From Candidatus Saccharibacteria bacterium UBA5145 (GTDB lineage Bacteria; Patescibacteriota; Saccharimonadia; Saccharimonadales; UBA4665), in the NCBI GenBank assembly GCA_002413865.1, contig DHXX01000012.1, positions 31,492 to 95,491 of the forward strand: DNA of 64,000 nucleotides. The letters run 5' to 3'. The notes below the pieces were generated by a model. It did not search any database, was not told the origin of the DNA, and saw only the letters and a program-made list of their open reading frames with translations. Each line of letters opens with the position of its first letter. Within the stretch, counting starts at the first letter, position 1. Below are positions 55,161 through 63,409 of the stretch, piece by piece. Position numbers and translations under genes: made by a program.

Positions 55161-56488
55161 TACTGTTCGTCTGGCTTGATACGATCGGCCAGAATGGCGC
55201 GCGGGGCCATCGCTACGCCGGCAAAGCCCCACCAGACATAGGCCAGGGTGTCGTCGGCCCAAGCGTGCGATAACAAGTTGATCACGGTTAGCCCGATCAA
55301 GCTGGCGAACAGGCTAAGCGCCAAAGGGTCAGCCCGGTGCAGCCACAATAAATAGCCGACGCCGCCGGTGATCAAGATGAACAGCAATAGCCCGATCACG
55401 CCAGTCTCTTGGCCGATTTGCAGGAAATAGTTTTCGGCAATCCGCGTCTGGTGATTATTGTAGACGCTGGCCGGTCCCGCCGTCCCGGTGCCGCTGCCGA
55501 TCGGGTTGTGGACAATATCGCCTAGGCCGCTCTGGAGGGCGCTGACGTGGCCCTGATTGGAGCTCAGCTGGGCCGTGGTGCCGCTTTCGGTATGGAGGAC
55601 GACATTCTCGACGCGGTTGTTGTGGCGGAGGGCTAGGCCGAGGCCGGCCAGTACTACCACGCCGGCGAGAGCCAGGTAGGCAAACCGGCGGCGCGTTTGC
55701 GGCGCCCGGGCCCCCAAAACAACCGCCAAGCCAATGGCGATGACCGCACCGAGCCAGGCACTGCGCGAGAATGTGAAGAACAGAGTGACTAGGCCGGCTA
55801 ACAGCAGGGCGAGGCGCTGCCAGTTGCGTTGGCCGCGGACGATTAGCACGCTCAGCACCGTTAAGGGTACTACCAGATAAGCCCCGAGCGGATTTGAGCC
55901 GCGCAGGGTTGATTGAGCCCGAACGTAGAAGGCATTGTGATTAATCGTTTCAAACGGCAGAATCGTCTGCGGGCCGTAGCCGAAGTGGCGCAAGAAGTCG
56001 TTGGGCAAGACCAGCGCTTGTAGCAAACCGACGACGATAACGACCAGCGCCGGCCAGAGCAAGAGCTTTTGCCAGTTTTTGTGCAGTCGGGCCGTCCGTA
56101 GAGCCACCGCCCAACAAAACAGGAAAAAGATCAGAAAACGGGTATTGCTAATCAGACCGTAACCGAGGGCTTTGGGGGTGACATCGTGGCGGTGCAGGGC
56201 GAACAGACCGTAGACCAGTTGCAACAGGCAGTAGGCGACGATCAACCAGACTAAGCGCCGTGACAGGGTGTGGCTGCGAATCTTTATATCGGTCAGCAGT
56301 AAGTAGAGCGCGCCGAGGCCGCAAACGATCAATAAGGCCTCTTTCCAGAGCCGCAGGGCGGTGTAGTGGCCGAAGTTGCTGGCCAACCAGACGGTCAAGA
56401 ACGCGTGGAAAGGAATCAGCACCAATATCAACGAAATAAGGGTCGCGACCGTCAAGATAACGGGGTATTTAAGAGCGGCTGCCTTCAT
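55160..56488 (-). CDS. O-antigen ligase/polymerase-like membrane protein
   Basis: About 442 residues with around ten to twelve TM helices. ATG 56488 is chosen (AGGAAG about 10 nt upstream; MKAAALKYPVILTVATLISL begins a TM); in-frame ATGs at 56527 and 56602 would add polar residues. ARAQSTLRGSNPLGAYLVVP and FFTFSRSAWLGAVIAIGLAV, then a large loop with NPIGSGTGTAGPA and AENYFLQIGQETGVIGLLLF, are Wzy/WaaL (PF04932-like) hallmarks. It would join or polymerise glycan units outside the membrane. Coupled to gtrA. Confidence 0.85.
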   Translation of the reverse strand: MKAAALKYPVILTVATLISLILVLIPFHAFLTVWLASNFGHYTALRLWKEALLIVCGLGALYLLLTDIKIRSHTLSRRLVWLIVAYCLLQLVYGLFALHRHDVTPKALGYGLISNTRFLIFFLFCWAVALRTARLHKNWQKLLLWPALVVIVVGLLQALVLPNDFLRHFGYGPQTILPFETINHNAFYVRAQSTLRGSNPLGAYLVVPLTVLSVLIVRGQRNWQRLALLLAGLVTLFFTFSRSAWLGAVIAIGLAVVLGARAPQTRRRFAYLALAGVVVLAGLGLALRHNNRVENVVLHTESGTTAQLSSNQGHVSALQSGLGDIVHNPIGSGTGTAGPASVYNNHQTRIAENYFLQIGQETGVIGLLLFILITGGVGYLLWLHRADPLALSLFASLIGLTVINLLSHAWADDTLAYVWWGFAGVAMAPRAILADRIKPDEQ

Positions 56489-56664
56489 AGACCCCACTTC
56501 CTGTCTCGACTGGGTAGTGAAAGCCATTCTGGTGAGTGCCAGGTATCGGTTTTTGTGAGGCGGCATACCGGTAGGTATGGTAACGAGGAAAAAGTGATGC
56601 ATGGTGCCATCAGAATTGTTTGTAACGGAGACGAGACATGATGTGAGGTCATAGTGTTACAATC

Positions 56665-56670
56665 TATTAT
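56665..56670 (+). promoter_or_regulatory. -10 box of the glycosylphosphotransferase operon
   Basis: TATTAT ends 7 nt before ATG 56678; the -35 is poor. Predicts a leaderless mRNA. Confidence 0.4.
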
Positions 56671-56677
56671 ACCGACC

Positions 56678-58117
56678 ATGCGTAATAATGCCTCAGTTAT
56701 TTATAATGTTTGTCTCGTCATTGGTGACTTTTTAGCGCTCGTCACCGCTTTTATGACGGCTTATATACTGCGCGTTACCCTCAGTCACCGGGTTCTCAGC
56801 GCCCAAATCCCGGCCCGCACCTACTTTTCTATCTTTCTGACGTTGCTACCGTTCTGGATTTTGATATTCGCCCTGCTCGGGTTGTACAACGCCCGCATCT
56901 ACGAAAAACGCTTTAGCGAGCTGGGGCGCTTAATCGTCGGTGCCTTCATCGGTATTCTATTCGCTATCAGCTACGCTTACATCGCCGATATCGCCATCTT
57001 CCCGGGGCGCTTAGTCACCGTTTATGGGTTTGGTCTGGCCCTCTTCCTAGTTTTCCTGTTCCGGACCATCGCTCGCGGTATCCGGCGCGAAATGTTCAGC
57101 TACGGCATCGGCATTAACGGTGTCCTGCTGGTCGGCGACACCCGCACCACTAATTTCTTGATCGATTCATTGGCCAACACGAAAATCACCGGTTACAAAG
57201 TGCTCGGCGTCGTCGGCGGTAGCAAACACCCCCTGAAGTCCGGCGCGCCGCAAAAGTTTTTCACCAGCTTTGCCGAGGCCATCCAAGATCTCGCCGGCGA
57301 GCAGCTCCAGACCATCATCCAAACCGAGTTGTACGCGGCCGGACCCAAAAACGATGAGATCCTGACCTATGCCCAAGAGCACCATATCGCTTATCGCTTC
57401 GTGCCCGGCAACAGCGAGCTATTCGTCGGTAACATCGCCGTCGACCTGTTCCACTCGATCCCAATTATCGCCGTCCACCAAACCGCCATCGTCGGCTGGG
57501 GTCGCGTCGTCAAGCGCCTGTTCGACATCGTGGCCGGTAGCCTGGCTTTGGTCGTGGCCTCACCCTTCATGTTACTGATTGCCATCGCTGTCAAGCTGTC
57601 CGACCCTGGCAAAGTCTTCTTTCGCCAGGCGCGCGTCAGCCGCTTCGACAGTTCGGTAGAAATCTATAAATTCCGCACCCACCGGCTGGCCTACAACGGC
57701 CTGTCGCCCGAAGTCGCCTTTGCCAAGATGGGACGCCCCGAACTAGCTCGTCAGTACCGCGATAACGGCGACCAGCTAGCCAACGACCCGCGCGTCACGC
57801 CGATTGGTCGCTGGTTGCGTCGCACTAGCCTTGATGAATTGCCTCAGCTGATCAACGTCGTGCGCGGCGACATCAGCCTGGTCGGCCCGCGGGCCCTAGT
57901 TGCCTCGGAACTCGAGAAATTCGCCCAAAAGAACCTAATCTTGAGCGTCAAATCGGGACTAACCGGCCTAGCCCAGATATCCGGTCGCCGCGACATCAAT
58001 TTTGCCGAACGCCGCAAACTCGACCTCTACTACGTCCAAAACTGGAGTTTTTGGGGCGACGTGGTGATATTAATGAAAACCGTTTGGATCGTCTTATTCC
58101 ACAGGGGAGCCATTTGA
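56678..58117 (+). CDS. polyprenyl glycosylphosphotransferase (undecaprenyl-phosphate sugar transferase)
   Basis: About 479 residues. It starts glycan synthesis by moving a sugar-phosphate to the lipid carrier. The N-terminal half has four TM helices (about 10-32, 45-70, 85-110, 112-135), then a soluble CoA-binding-like domain (GVLLVGDTRTTNFLIDSLAN), another TM (LFDIVAGSLALVVASPFMLL) and the catalytic core VSRFDSSVEIYKFRTHRLAY, RTSLDELPQLINVVRGDISL and VGPRAL. ATG 56678 is used because the -10 box lies just before it; GTG 56654 is the alternative. TGATG couples it to the GT4 gene. Confidence 0.92.
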   Translation: MRNNASVIYNVCLVIGDFLALVTAFMTAYILRVTLSHRVLSAQIPARTYFSIFLTLLPFWILIFALLGLYNARIYEKRFSELGRLIVGAFIGILFAISYAYIADIAIFPGRLVTVYGFGLALFLVFLFRTIARGIRREMFSYGIGINGVLLVGDTRTTNFLIDSLANTKITGYKVLGVVGGSKHPLKSGAPQKFFTSFAEAIQDLAGEQLQTIIQTELYAAGPKNDEILTYAQEHHIAYRFVPGNSELFVGNIAVDLFHSIPIIAVHQTAIVGWGRVVKRLFDIVAGSLALVVASPFMLLIAIAVKLSDPGKVFFRQARVSRFDSSVEIYKFRTHRLAYNGLSPEVAFAKMGRPELARQYRDNGDQLANDPRVTPIGRWLRRTSLDELPQLINVVRGDISLVGPRALVASELEKFAQKNLILSVKSGLTGLAQISGRRDINFAERRKLDLYYVQNWSFWGDVVILMKTVWIVLFHRGAI

Positions 58118-59229
58118 TGAAAGTGGCGATTGTTTGCGATTGGTTGACGGGTATCGGCGGTGCCGAGCGCGTCGTCTTGGAGCTGCACAAGCTCTACCCC
58201 GAGGCGCCGATCTATACTTCGCAGTACGACCCGAGCAAGATCGATTGGTTCTTGGACGCCGACGTTCGTACCAGCTCGCTGCAGCACTTGCCCAAGCGCC
58301 TCAAGAAGTTTTTCCCGTTGCTGCGGGCCTGGACGTTTAGCCGACTCGATTTGAGCGACTACGATTTGGTATTGTCGAGCAGCGGCGCCGAAGCCAAGGG
58401 GGTCAAAACCGGCAAAAACACCTTGCACATCTCGTACTGCCACTCGCCGACCCACTACTACTGGATCCGGCGCGACGAGTACTTAAAGAAGCCGGGCTTC
58501 CCGTTTGGCCTGAACTGGCTGGCCCGGATCGGCCTCAAACTGTTATCCGAATCGCTCAAGCGCTGGGACTACCAAGCCGCCAAGCGCCCCGACATCATGA
58601 TCGCCAACTCGACCCACACCCAAGCGATGATCAAGCGCTATTACCGGCGCGACTCGACCGTCATCCACCCGCCCGTCGACATCGATCGCTTTAAGATTCA
58701 CGGTGCCGTGCCGCAGCGCCACGGCTTCGTGGCCGCTGGCCGCCAAACGACCTACAAACGCATTGATCTGGCCGTCCAAGCCTGTACCGACCTAAAAGTA
58801 CCGTTAGTCGTCATCGGCCGGGGCCCTGACCACAAACGGCTCGAAAAGCTGGCTGGGCGCAACGTTACTTTCTTGACCCACGTCAACGACAGCGACATCG
58901 TCAAACACTTCCAGACCGCTGTGGGCTTTATTTTCCCAGGCCTGGATGATTTTGGGATCGTCGCCGTCGAAGCCCTGGCCGCCGGCACCCCGGTCATCGC
59001 CTACGAAAAAGGCGGCGTTTTGGACTACGTCACTCCTGGCAAAACCGGCCTCTTCTTCAAAAAACAAACCGTCGAGAGCCTGAGCGCGGCGCTCGAGTTG
59101 GCCACGACCAAATCCTTCAACAACGAACATATTGCCGAACACGCCACCCAGTTCTCGACCGCCGTTTTCACGCGCACCATGAAGGCCTTCATCAAAGATA
59201 GCTTGGCCCACAAAACCCAACAACCCTAA
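58117..59229 (+). CDS. glycosyltransferase family 4
   Basis: A 370-residue GT-B enzyme. The start IVCDWLTGIGGAERVVLELH has the usual GGAE loop; ANSTHTQAMIKRYYRRDSTV, FVAAGRQTTYKRIDLAVQAC and GFIFPGLDDFGIVAVEALAA with VIAYEKGGVLDYV complete the GT4 pattern (E-x7-E in DDFGIVAVE). It resembles WbaZ-type mannosyltransferases. Start ATG 58117 overlaps the upstream TGA by one base, with AGGGGAG in front. It likely adds the second sugar after the glycosylphosphotransferase, using GDP-mannose from manC (inference). Confidence 0.9.
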   Translation: MKVAIVCDWLTGIGGAERVVLELHKLYPEAPIYTSQYDPSKIDWFLDADVRTSSLQHLPKRLKKFFPLLRAWTFSRLDLSDYDLVLSSSGAEAKGVKTGKNTLHISYCHSPTHYYWIRRDEYLKKPGFPFGLNWLARIGLKLLSESLKRWDYQAAKRPDIMIANSTHTQAMIKRYYRRDSTVIHPPVDIDRFKIHGAVPQRHGFVAAGRQTTYKRIDLAVQACTDLKVPLVVIGRGPDHKRLEKLAGRNVTFLTHVNDSDIVKHFQTAVGFIFPGLDDFGIVAVEALAAGTPVIAYEKGGVLDYVTPGKTGLFFKKQTVESLSAALELATTKSFNNEHIAEHATQFSTAVFTRTMKAFIKDSLAHKTQQP

Positions 59230-59232
59230 CAG

Positions 59233-59335
59233 TAAAAGTTATAAAGTTCGGGCTACTCCCTCGTCATTCTGAGTGTCAGCGAAGAATCTGAGCTGGAATT
59301 GATTAGGGTAGATCCTTCACTACGTTCAGGATGAC
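59233..59335. repeat. half family-3 and family-1 palindrome
   Basis: AAAAGTTATAAAGTTCGGGC starts 4 nt after the GT4 stop, followed by GTCATTCTGAGTGTCAGCGA to ACGTTCAGGATGAC (59263-59335). Confidence 0.8.
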
Positions 59336-59383
59336 GTTGGGGGAGTTCAGGTTGATGGCGAGGGTTTGTGGCATAATGGTTTT

Positions 59384-59842
59384 ATGAACGAAAACCAAAC
59401 AATCCGCCCCACCAAGAAACAAAAGGAACTGCTCAGTTTTATCGAGGCCTTCATCGCCGAACACGGCTACAGCCCGAGTTACCGCGAAGTCATGAGCGGC
59501 CTCAACTACAACTCGGTCGCCACCGTCGCGCTGCACATCAATAATCTGATCCGGCGCGGTCACTTACGCAAACGCGATCAATCGGCCCGCTCGCTTGAAG
59601 TCGTCCAAGTTACTGAGACTGCTAAAGTCACCACCAATTTGATCGCCCCGACTGAAGAGAAATGGCTGGTCGGCAAGGTAGAACACGCTTTTGCCCAAGT
59701 CGAGCAGGCCGGCGAACTGGTCGAAGGCAGCCTCGATTCGCTGTACGTTTTGATCGGGGCCCTCAAAGTTCTCGGCCTCGACGGCGCCGCCCAAAGCTTC
59801 TTGCCCCGCCTGACCGCCCTCAAGCAACGACAGGCCAGCTAG
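59384..59842 (+). CDS. LexA-type DNA-binding protein without peptidase domain
   Basis: A 152-residue protein. Residues 8-72 match the LexA DNA-binding winged helix: TKKQKELLSFIEAFIAEHGY, SPSYREVMSGL and VALHINNLIRRGHLRKR. LexA normally continues with an S24 protease domain (Ser-Lys dyad, Ala-Gly cleavage site); here residues 80-152 are helical instead (EEKWLVGKVEHAFAQVEQAG) with no such motif. It cannot be inactivated by RecA-stimulated self-cleavage, if this reading is right. The -10 (CATAAT, extended by TG) is 6 nt before ATG 59384. It is 2 nt from an anchored protein and upstream of the riboswitch gene. Confidence 0.85.
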   Translation: MNENQTIRPTKKQKELLSFIEAFIAEHGYSPSYREVMSGLNYNSVATVALHINNLIRRGHLRKRDQSARSLEVVQVTETAKVTTNLIAPTEEKWLVGKVEHAFAQVEQAGELVEGSLDSLYVLIGALKVLGLDGAAQSFLPRLTALKQRQAS

Positions 59843-59844
59843 AC

Positions 59845-60522
59845 ATGTATCGGGTGGGCACTAGGCATAGGCGCAAACGTATTATGTGGTCGCTAATAAG
59901 TCTGACGGTGCTGGCGCTCGGGCTGATCGGCGGCTTATTCGTCCAGCGCTTGCTCCACCCCAAGACGACGCTCAACCAATCCCAGGCCATTGTCACCAAA
60001 GTCAAAGCCAGCGCCGTGCCAATCAAGCTCTACGATGAAGCCGCTTTCAGCGTCGAGCTGCCCAGTGATTGGAAGCTCGGCGAGCGCTCGACCGCGCCCT
60101 ATAACGTCTATCGCTGGCAGGGCACCAGCAAATCCTCTAACGCCACGACACTTGAAATCTATCAAGATACCATACCAGTGAACTTCGTGGTTAACCACGT
60201 GCTGGCGGTAACGGCCGATGGCAATCAAGTGACGGCCGACGGCGAAATATCCGACAACTGCGCTAATTTTACCAAAGACACGTCGGCGACGCCTGGCGTC
60301 TACGGTGTCCACGGTAAGTGGCAGGGCATCGACTTTCTGTGTGACCTGAGCAATACCGCCCGCAACGTCGTCGGTACCAGTTCAGCGGCGGGGATAAACA
60401 GCGTGACGATCAAAGGGCCGACCAACCTTAGTCATAAATTCTTCTTTACCTTCACCGACCACAGTTTGAGCTCGGATTACACGCCATTTTATAACGCTTT
60501 GCTCAGCTTCCGCGTGAAGTGA
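59845..60522 (+). CDS. membrane-anchored protein of unknown function
   Basis: A 225-residue protein starting 2 nt after the LexA-like gene, so one operon. Basic N-terminus (RHRRKR), one TM at about residues 13-33 (IMWSLISLTVLALGLIGGLF), then an outside beta-rich domain (FSVELPSDWKLGERS, NVYRWQGTS, CANFTKDTS...FLCDLSN). A PsbP/DUF-like stress-protein fold is possible from the ELPSDW start, but unproven. Two Cys may form a disulfide. Why it pairs with a LexA-like regulator is unclear. Confidence 0.65.
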   Translation: MYRVGTRHRRKRIMWSLISLTVLALGLIGGLFVQRLLHPKTTLNQSQAIVTKVKASAVPIKLYDEAAFSVELPSDWKLGERSTAPYNVYRWQGTSKSSNATTLEIYQDTIPVNFVVNHVLAVTADGNQVTADGEISDNCANFTKDTSATPGVYGVHGKWQGIDFLCDLSNTARNVVGTSSAAGINSVTIKGPTNLSHKFFFTFTDHSLSSDYTPFYNALLSFRVK

Positions 60523-60551
60523 ATAATACTATATCTAGCGTAAGCACGGGG

Positions 60552-60560
60552 TGGTAGACT
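60552..60560 (+). promoter_or_regulatory. possible extended -10 before the riboswitch
   Basis: TG-G-TAGACT (60552-60560) would start RNA near 60567, about 25 nt before the riboswitch core. Confidence 0.4.
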
Positions 60561-60584
60561 ACTAGAACTTTCTTATTTAACAAC

Positions 60585-60745
60585 CAAAAAGCTGGAATCC
60601 TGTGTAATTCAGGAACTGTGCCGCAACGGTGAACTACTGACGCTCAATACGTAAGTAGCCAAGTCCGATACAGCTACAAAGTCTCTCGAGCAAGAGCAGC
60701 CGACAATATATTTGTCTAGACTGCCTACCCTCGAGAGTCGAGGGG
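60585..60745 (+). promoter_or_regulatory. cobalamin-type riboswitch with Shine-Dalgarno sequestering hairpin
   Basis: The core reads GGAATCC, loop-5 hairpin CCTG-TGTAATT-CAGG (60599-60613), then AACTGTGCCGCAACGGTGA, a CTACT/AGTAG stem (60634-60658) and the B12-box-like AGCCAAGTCCGATACAGC (60657-60674), closed by GCTG/CAGC. The E. coli btuB element has the same order (CCAG-TGCGAAT-CTGG, then the GCGCAGCGGTAA region and CAAGCCCGAAGACC). Downstream, CCCTCGA (60728-60734) pairs with TCGAGGG (60738-60744), burying the AGGGG ribosome site. CTCTCGAG (60683-60690) can instead pair with CTCGAGAG (60730-60737), which excludes the first hairpin. This is a translational switch design. Confidence 0.85.
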
Positions 60746-60753
60746 ATACCACT

Positions 60754-62355
60754 ATGGCCGTAGCAGTCAGACAGATCAGTCAATTTGAAACCTATCAGCC
60801 ACCACTAGCCTTGGTTGAACCGGTGGAAGCGTGTCAGCCAGTCCTGGCTCAGCTCGTTCCGGAATTAGCCGCCGACGTCTTTACGCGCCACCAAGCCGCC
60901 CGTTTTATCGGCCGCGTCGCCCTCGAGCCGAACGTCGTCACGGCGCCAGAAGTCAGTCGCGTCGGGTCGCTCCACGAAGCCCTGCAGCGGGCTAGCGCGG
61001 GTGACGAAACGGCTCAGCAACTAATCACGACCAATGTGCGCACCGACGTCGTCGAACGTACCATCAAGGCCGGTTTCATTATGGCGATTGAGCTCGAGGT
61101 CGACTTTCAGGGCAAAGTCTGGCAGCACGGCCAAACGATGGACTCGATTCAGGCCAACACGCTGACCTATGCCGCCGACCAGCCCGCCATGCGCCGGCGC
61201 TCGGAAGCCGAGGTCCGCAATAGCTTCCGGATCGAGAACTTGCAGCGCCAGGGGCTACTCCAAGACTACGCCTTGGCGGTTTTCTCGCGGGCGGCCGATG
61301 ATATGACGCGGCCGGAAATGGCCGCCGCTGGCTTCTTTACCGATACGATGTCGTGCGCCATCCAGCTGACGACGGCCAGTGAGTCGGGGTTGACCATGGA
61401 GTCGGCTTTCGTCGCTGGGGTCTCGGCACCAGGCCAAAACCGGCACGACCAGTCGGCGGTCGCGGGCGTCATCGCCCATTTGGGTATCGAGACTGATGAG
61501 ATGGGGGCCACCGAGTTACTCGATACGCCGTTGTTAATCCACAAAAGCCTGCTGCCTAACGGCGTAGTTGATCTGGTAAGGCTGTACGACGAAGCCGCCG
61601 GTGGCACCTGGTTTGGCGAGGCCAAGCCGCGCCAGGATTACCCGGCCTACCGGGTGGTCTGTCGCCAACGGGAGGCTAGCTTCGCGCCAAAAGTGACCGC
61701 CATCGTCGCCGAACTTATCGCCGAAACACCATTGATCACGACGCCAGTCGAGGCCATCCAACGGCTCCACAAATTATCCGAAAAGCACATGGTCGAGCAG
61801 GCCGTCAGCGACAATTCGATAAATCCCTTGGTTTTTGGGACTATCGCCGCCGCCCATATCGAACAAGCCCGGGCGTATCAAGAGCTCGGCCAAACCGCAC
61901 AAGCCCAATCGGCCACCGGCAAAGCCCAAACCACGGCTAAGTCGTCGTCGTGCCCAACCGCTGTCAAGCTTTCGGCGGAAGGTGTCGGCGACGAAGCTGG
62001 TAGCGAAGGGGACGGCTCGAAAGTTTCCACCGGCAAGAAGGAGCGCATGACCTGTCCGTTCTGTGGTGACAAAAATCAGTCCGGCGACCCGTGCTCACCC
62101 AACCAGCACTGCAATAACTGTCATGCCCGGGTGGTCGGCGGCAAGGTTGTTTCCAAGGGTAACGGCGGCATAAAAGCCGCCCCAGTCCCACCACCTCCCG
62201 CCCGTCCGGCCGCCGAATCAAAAATAACCCAAGCGATTGCGCTCGAGGAACAACGCCGCGCCCAAATCGAACAAGTTGCTCTTCAACCCGAGCAACCAGC
62301 GCCCGTTCGACCGCAGCCTGAGTCGTACTTGGGTAAGATAGCTGTCGCTGCCTAG
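60754..62355 (+). CDS. riboswitch-controlled protein of unknown function
   Basis: A 533-residue soluble protein, not recognised. ATG 60754 is used, 8 nt after AGGGG; an in-frame TTG at 60712 lies inside the riboswitch platform. Residues 1-390 look like a globular mixed fold (FIGRVALEPNVV, IMAIELEVDFQGKVW, AGFFTDTMSCAIQL, AKPRQDYPAYRVVCRQ). After an Ala/Ser-rich linker comes a Cys cluster, CPFCGDKNQSGDPC and HCNNCHARVVGGK, likely a zinc ribbon, and a Pro/Ala-rich tail. No signal peptide or TM. The B12 riboswitch suggests a link to cobalamin or to a process it replaces. No cobalamin synthesis or transport gene is adjacent. Confidence 0.8.
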   Translation: MAVAVRQISQFETYQPPLALVEPVEACQPVLAQLVPELAADVFTRHQAARFIGRVALEPNVVTAPEVSRVGSLHEALQRASAGDETAQQLITTNVRTDVVERTIKAGFIMAIELEVDFQGKVWQHGQTMDSIQANTLTYAADQPAMRRRSEAEVRNSFRIENLQRQGLLQDYALAVFSRAADDMTRPEMAAAGFFTDTMSCAIQLTTASESGLTMESAFVAGVSAPGQNRHDQSAVAGVIAHLGIETDEMGATELLDTPLLIHKSLLPNGVVDLVRLYDEAAGGTWFGEAKPRQDYPAYRVVCRQREASFAPKVTAIVAELIAETPLITTPVEAIQRLHKLSEKHMVEQAVSDNSINPLVFGTIAAAHIEQARAYQELGQTAQAQSATGKAQTTAKSSSCPTAVKLSAEGVGDEAGSEGDGSKVSTGKKERMTCPFCGDKNQSGDPCSPNQHCNNCHARVVGGKVVSKGNGGIKAAPVPPPPARPAAESKITQAIALEEQRRAQIEQVALQPEQPAPVRPQPESYLGKIAVAA

Positions 62356-62357
62356 TA

Positions 62358-62395
62358 GTATAAAGTTCATAAAGTAGAAAGTTATAAAGTTAGCT
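62358..62395. repeat. family-3 half repeat after the riboswitch gene
   Basis: TATAAAGTTCATAAAGTAGA, then AAGTTATAAAGTTAGCTCGG: left arm of the hairpin family, starting 3 nt after the stop. Confidence 0.7.
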
Positions 62396-62431
62396 CGGGC
62401 TGCACTCCATTATCACCCTGAACACTTCACT

Positions 62432-62588
62432 GTCATTCTGATAGCTTCGCGTTCAGCGAGGATATATGCCGAACCCAAGAAAACCTTCTTATAGATTTAT
62501 AGTTTTCCTGGAGAGAAGCTATAGCGTAAGCGAAGAATCTGAGCCAAGATTCGTTAGGTGAGATCCTTCGCCTGCGGCTCAGGATGAC
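62432..62588. repeat. family-1 palindrome split by a nested insertion
   Basis: The palindrome begins GTCATTCTGATAGC and resumes GCGTAAGCGAAGAATCTGAG to GGCTCAGGATGAC. About 75 bp lie between, bracketed by ATAGCTTC and GAAGCTAT, which are inverse to each other. Confidence 0.7.
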
Positions 62589-62620
62589 AGCTAGTAGAAT
62601 CAAGGAAAAATGGGAAATGG

Positions 62621-62649
62621 TTAATGATTGGGGGCGAGTTTTGTATAAT
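62621..62649 (+). promoter_or_regulatory. nadD promoter
   Basis: TTAATG (62621-62626), 17 bp, TATAAT (62644-62649). ATG 62658 is 8 nt downstream; AGGA between them could also be a short ribosome site. Confidence 0.55.
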
Positions 62650-62657
62650 AGGACGAT

Positions 62658-63275
62658 ATGACAAAGCCAAAAACCAAGAGTCAGCGGATTGGTATTTACG
62701 CGGGGGCGTTTGACCCGGTGCACGCCGGCCACGTGGCTTTTGCGCTGCAGGCGATTGAGACGGCTCAGCTCGATCGGGTTTACTTCTTGCCGGAACGGCG
62801 ACCCCGCAGCAAACAAGGCGTTGAGCACTTCGGCCATCGGGTGGCGATGCTCAAGCGAGCCAGTGCCCCGCATCGTAAATTTGGCGTGCTCGAGTATGTC
62901 GATATTAGTTTTAGTGTGGCGCGCACCTTGCCGCGTCTGCAAAAGCAGTTTCGGGGTGACCAGCTCGTCTTCTTGTTCGGTTCCGACGCCGTCAGTCATC
63001 TGCCGGCTTGGCCCAACGCCGAACGGCTGCTCAAGAGCAGTGAACTGGTGGTTGGCGTAAGGGCCAGCACCGACGTGGCGCTTGTCCGCCGGCAGATTGC
63101 GACTTGGGATAATCAACCACAAGCGCTGGCTATTTTTGATAGTTACGCCCCCGACGTTTCATCCGGCGCGGTGCGCGCCGCCTTACGCGGCCGGCGGCCG
63201 GTCCGCGGACTGCTCCTCAGCGTCGCCCGCTACTGCGATCGCCACTGGCTGTACGTCTCCTTCGCGAAGCACTAA
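62658..63275 (+). CDS. nadD: nicotinate-nucleotide adenylyltransferase
   Basis: A 205-residue enzyme of NAD synthesis. IGIYAGAFDPVHAGHVAFAL has the GxFDPxHxGH nucleotidyltransferase motif, and the second motif region VSSGAVRAALRGRRPV corresponds to ISST-x-(I/V)R. VYFLPERRPRSKQG and LFGSDAVSHLPAWPN fit NadD. Length is normal (about 190-215). It is one of few non-surface metabolic genes in the window. It runs into a spacer with a consensus promoter. Confidence 0.9.
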   Translation: MTKPKTKSQRIGIYAGAFDPVHAGHVAFALQAIETAQLDRVYFLPERRPRSKQGVEHFGHRVAMLKRASAPHRKFGVLEYVDISFSVARTLPRLQKQFRGDQLVFLFGSDAVSHLPAWPNAERLLKSSELVVGVRASTDVALVRRQIATWDNQPQALAIFDSYAPDVSSGAVRAALRGRRPVRGLLLSVARYCDRHWLYVSFAKH

Positions 63276-63279
63276 TCTT

Positions 63280-63308
63280 TTGACAACCATAAGCAGCTTA
63301 GATATAAT
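63280..63308 (+). promoter_or_regulatory. perfect consensus sigma-70 promoter
   Basis: TTGACA (63280-63285), exactly 17 bp, TATAAT (63303-63308). It is the best promoter in the window. The expected leader is about 95 nt before ATG 63410 and contains the palindrome CGAACGTTCG (63384-63393). Confidence 0.9.
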
Positions 63309-63409
63309 TAATTCACTTCATAGGCACTAAAGCTGGGTGAGACAAAAACAATAAAACAAAAAAGTAATGGACGCTCGATAAGTCGAACGTTCGCTATGGG
63401 AGTAACAAA

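Noticed and set aside
62433..63122. 229-codon minus-strand frame opposite nadD
   Set aside because: Its end lies in repeats and the frame is the shadow of nadD, which has clear catalytic motifs.
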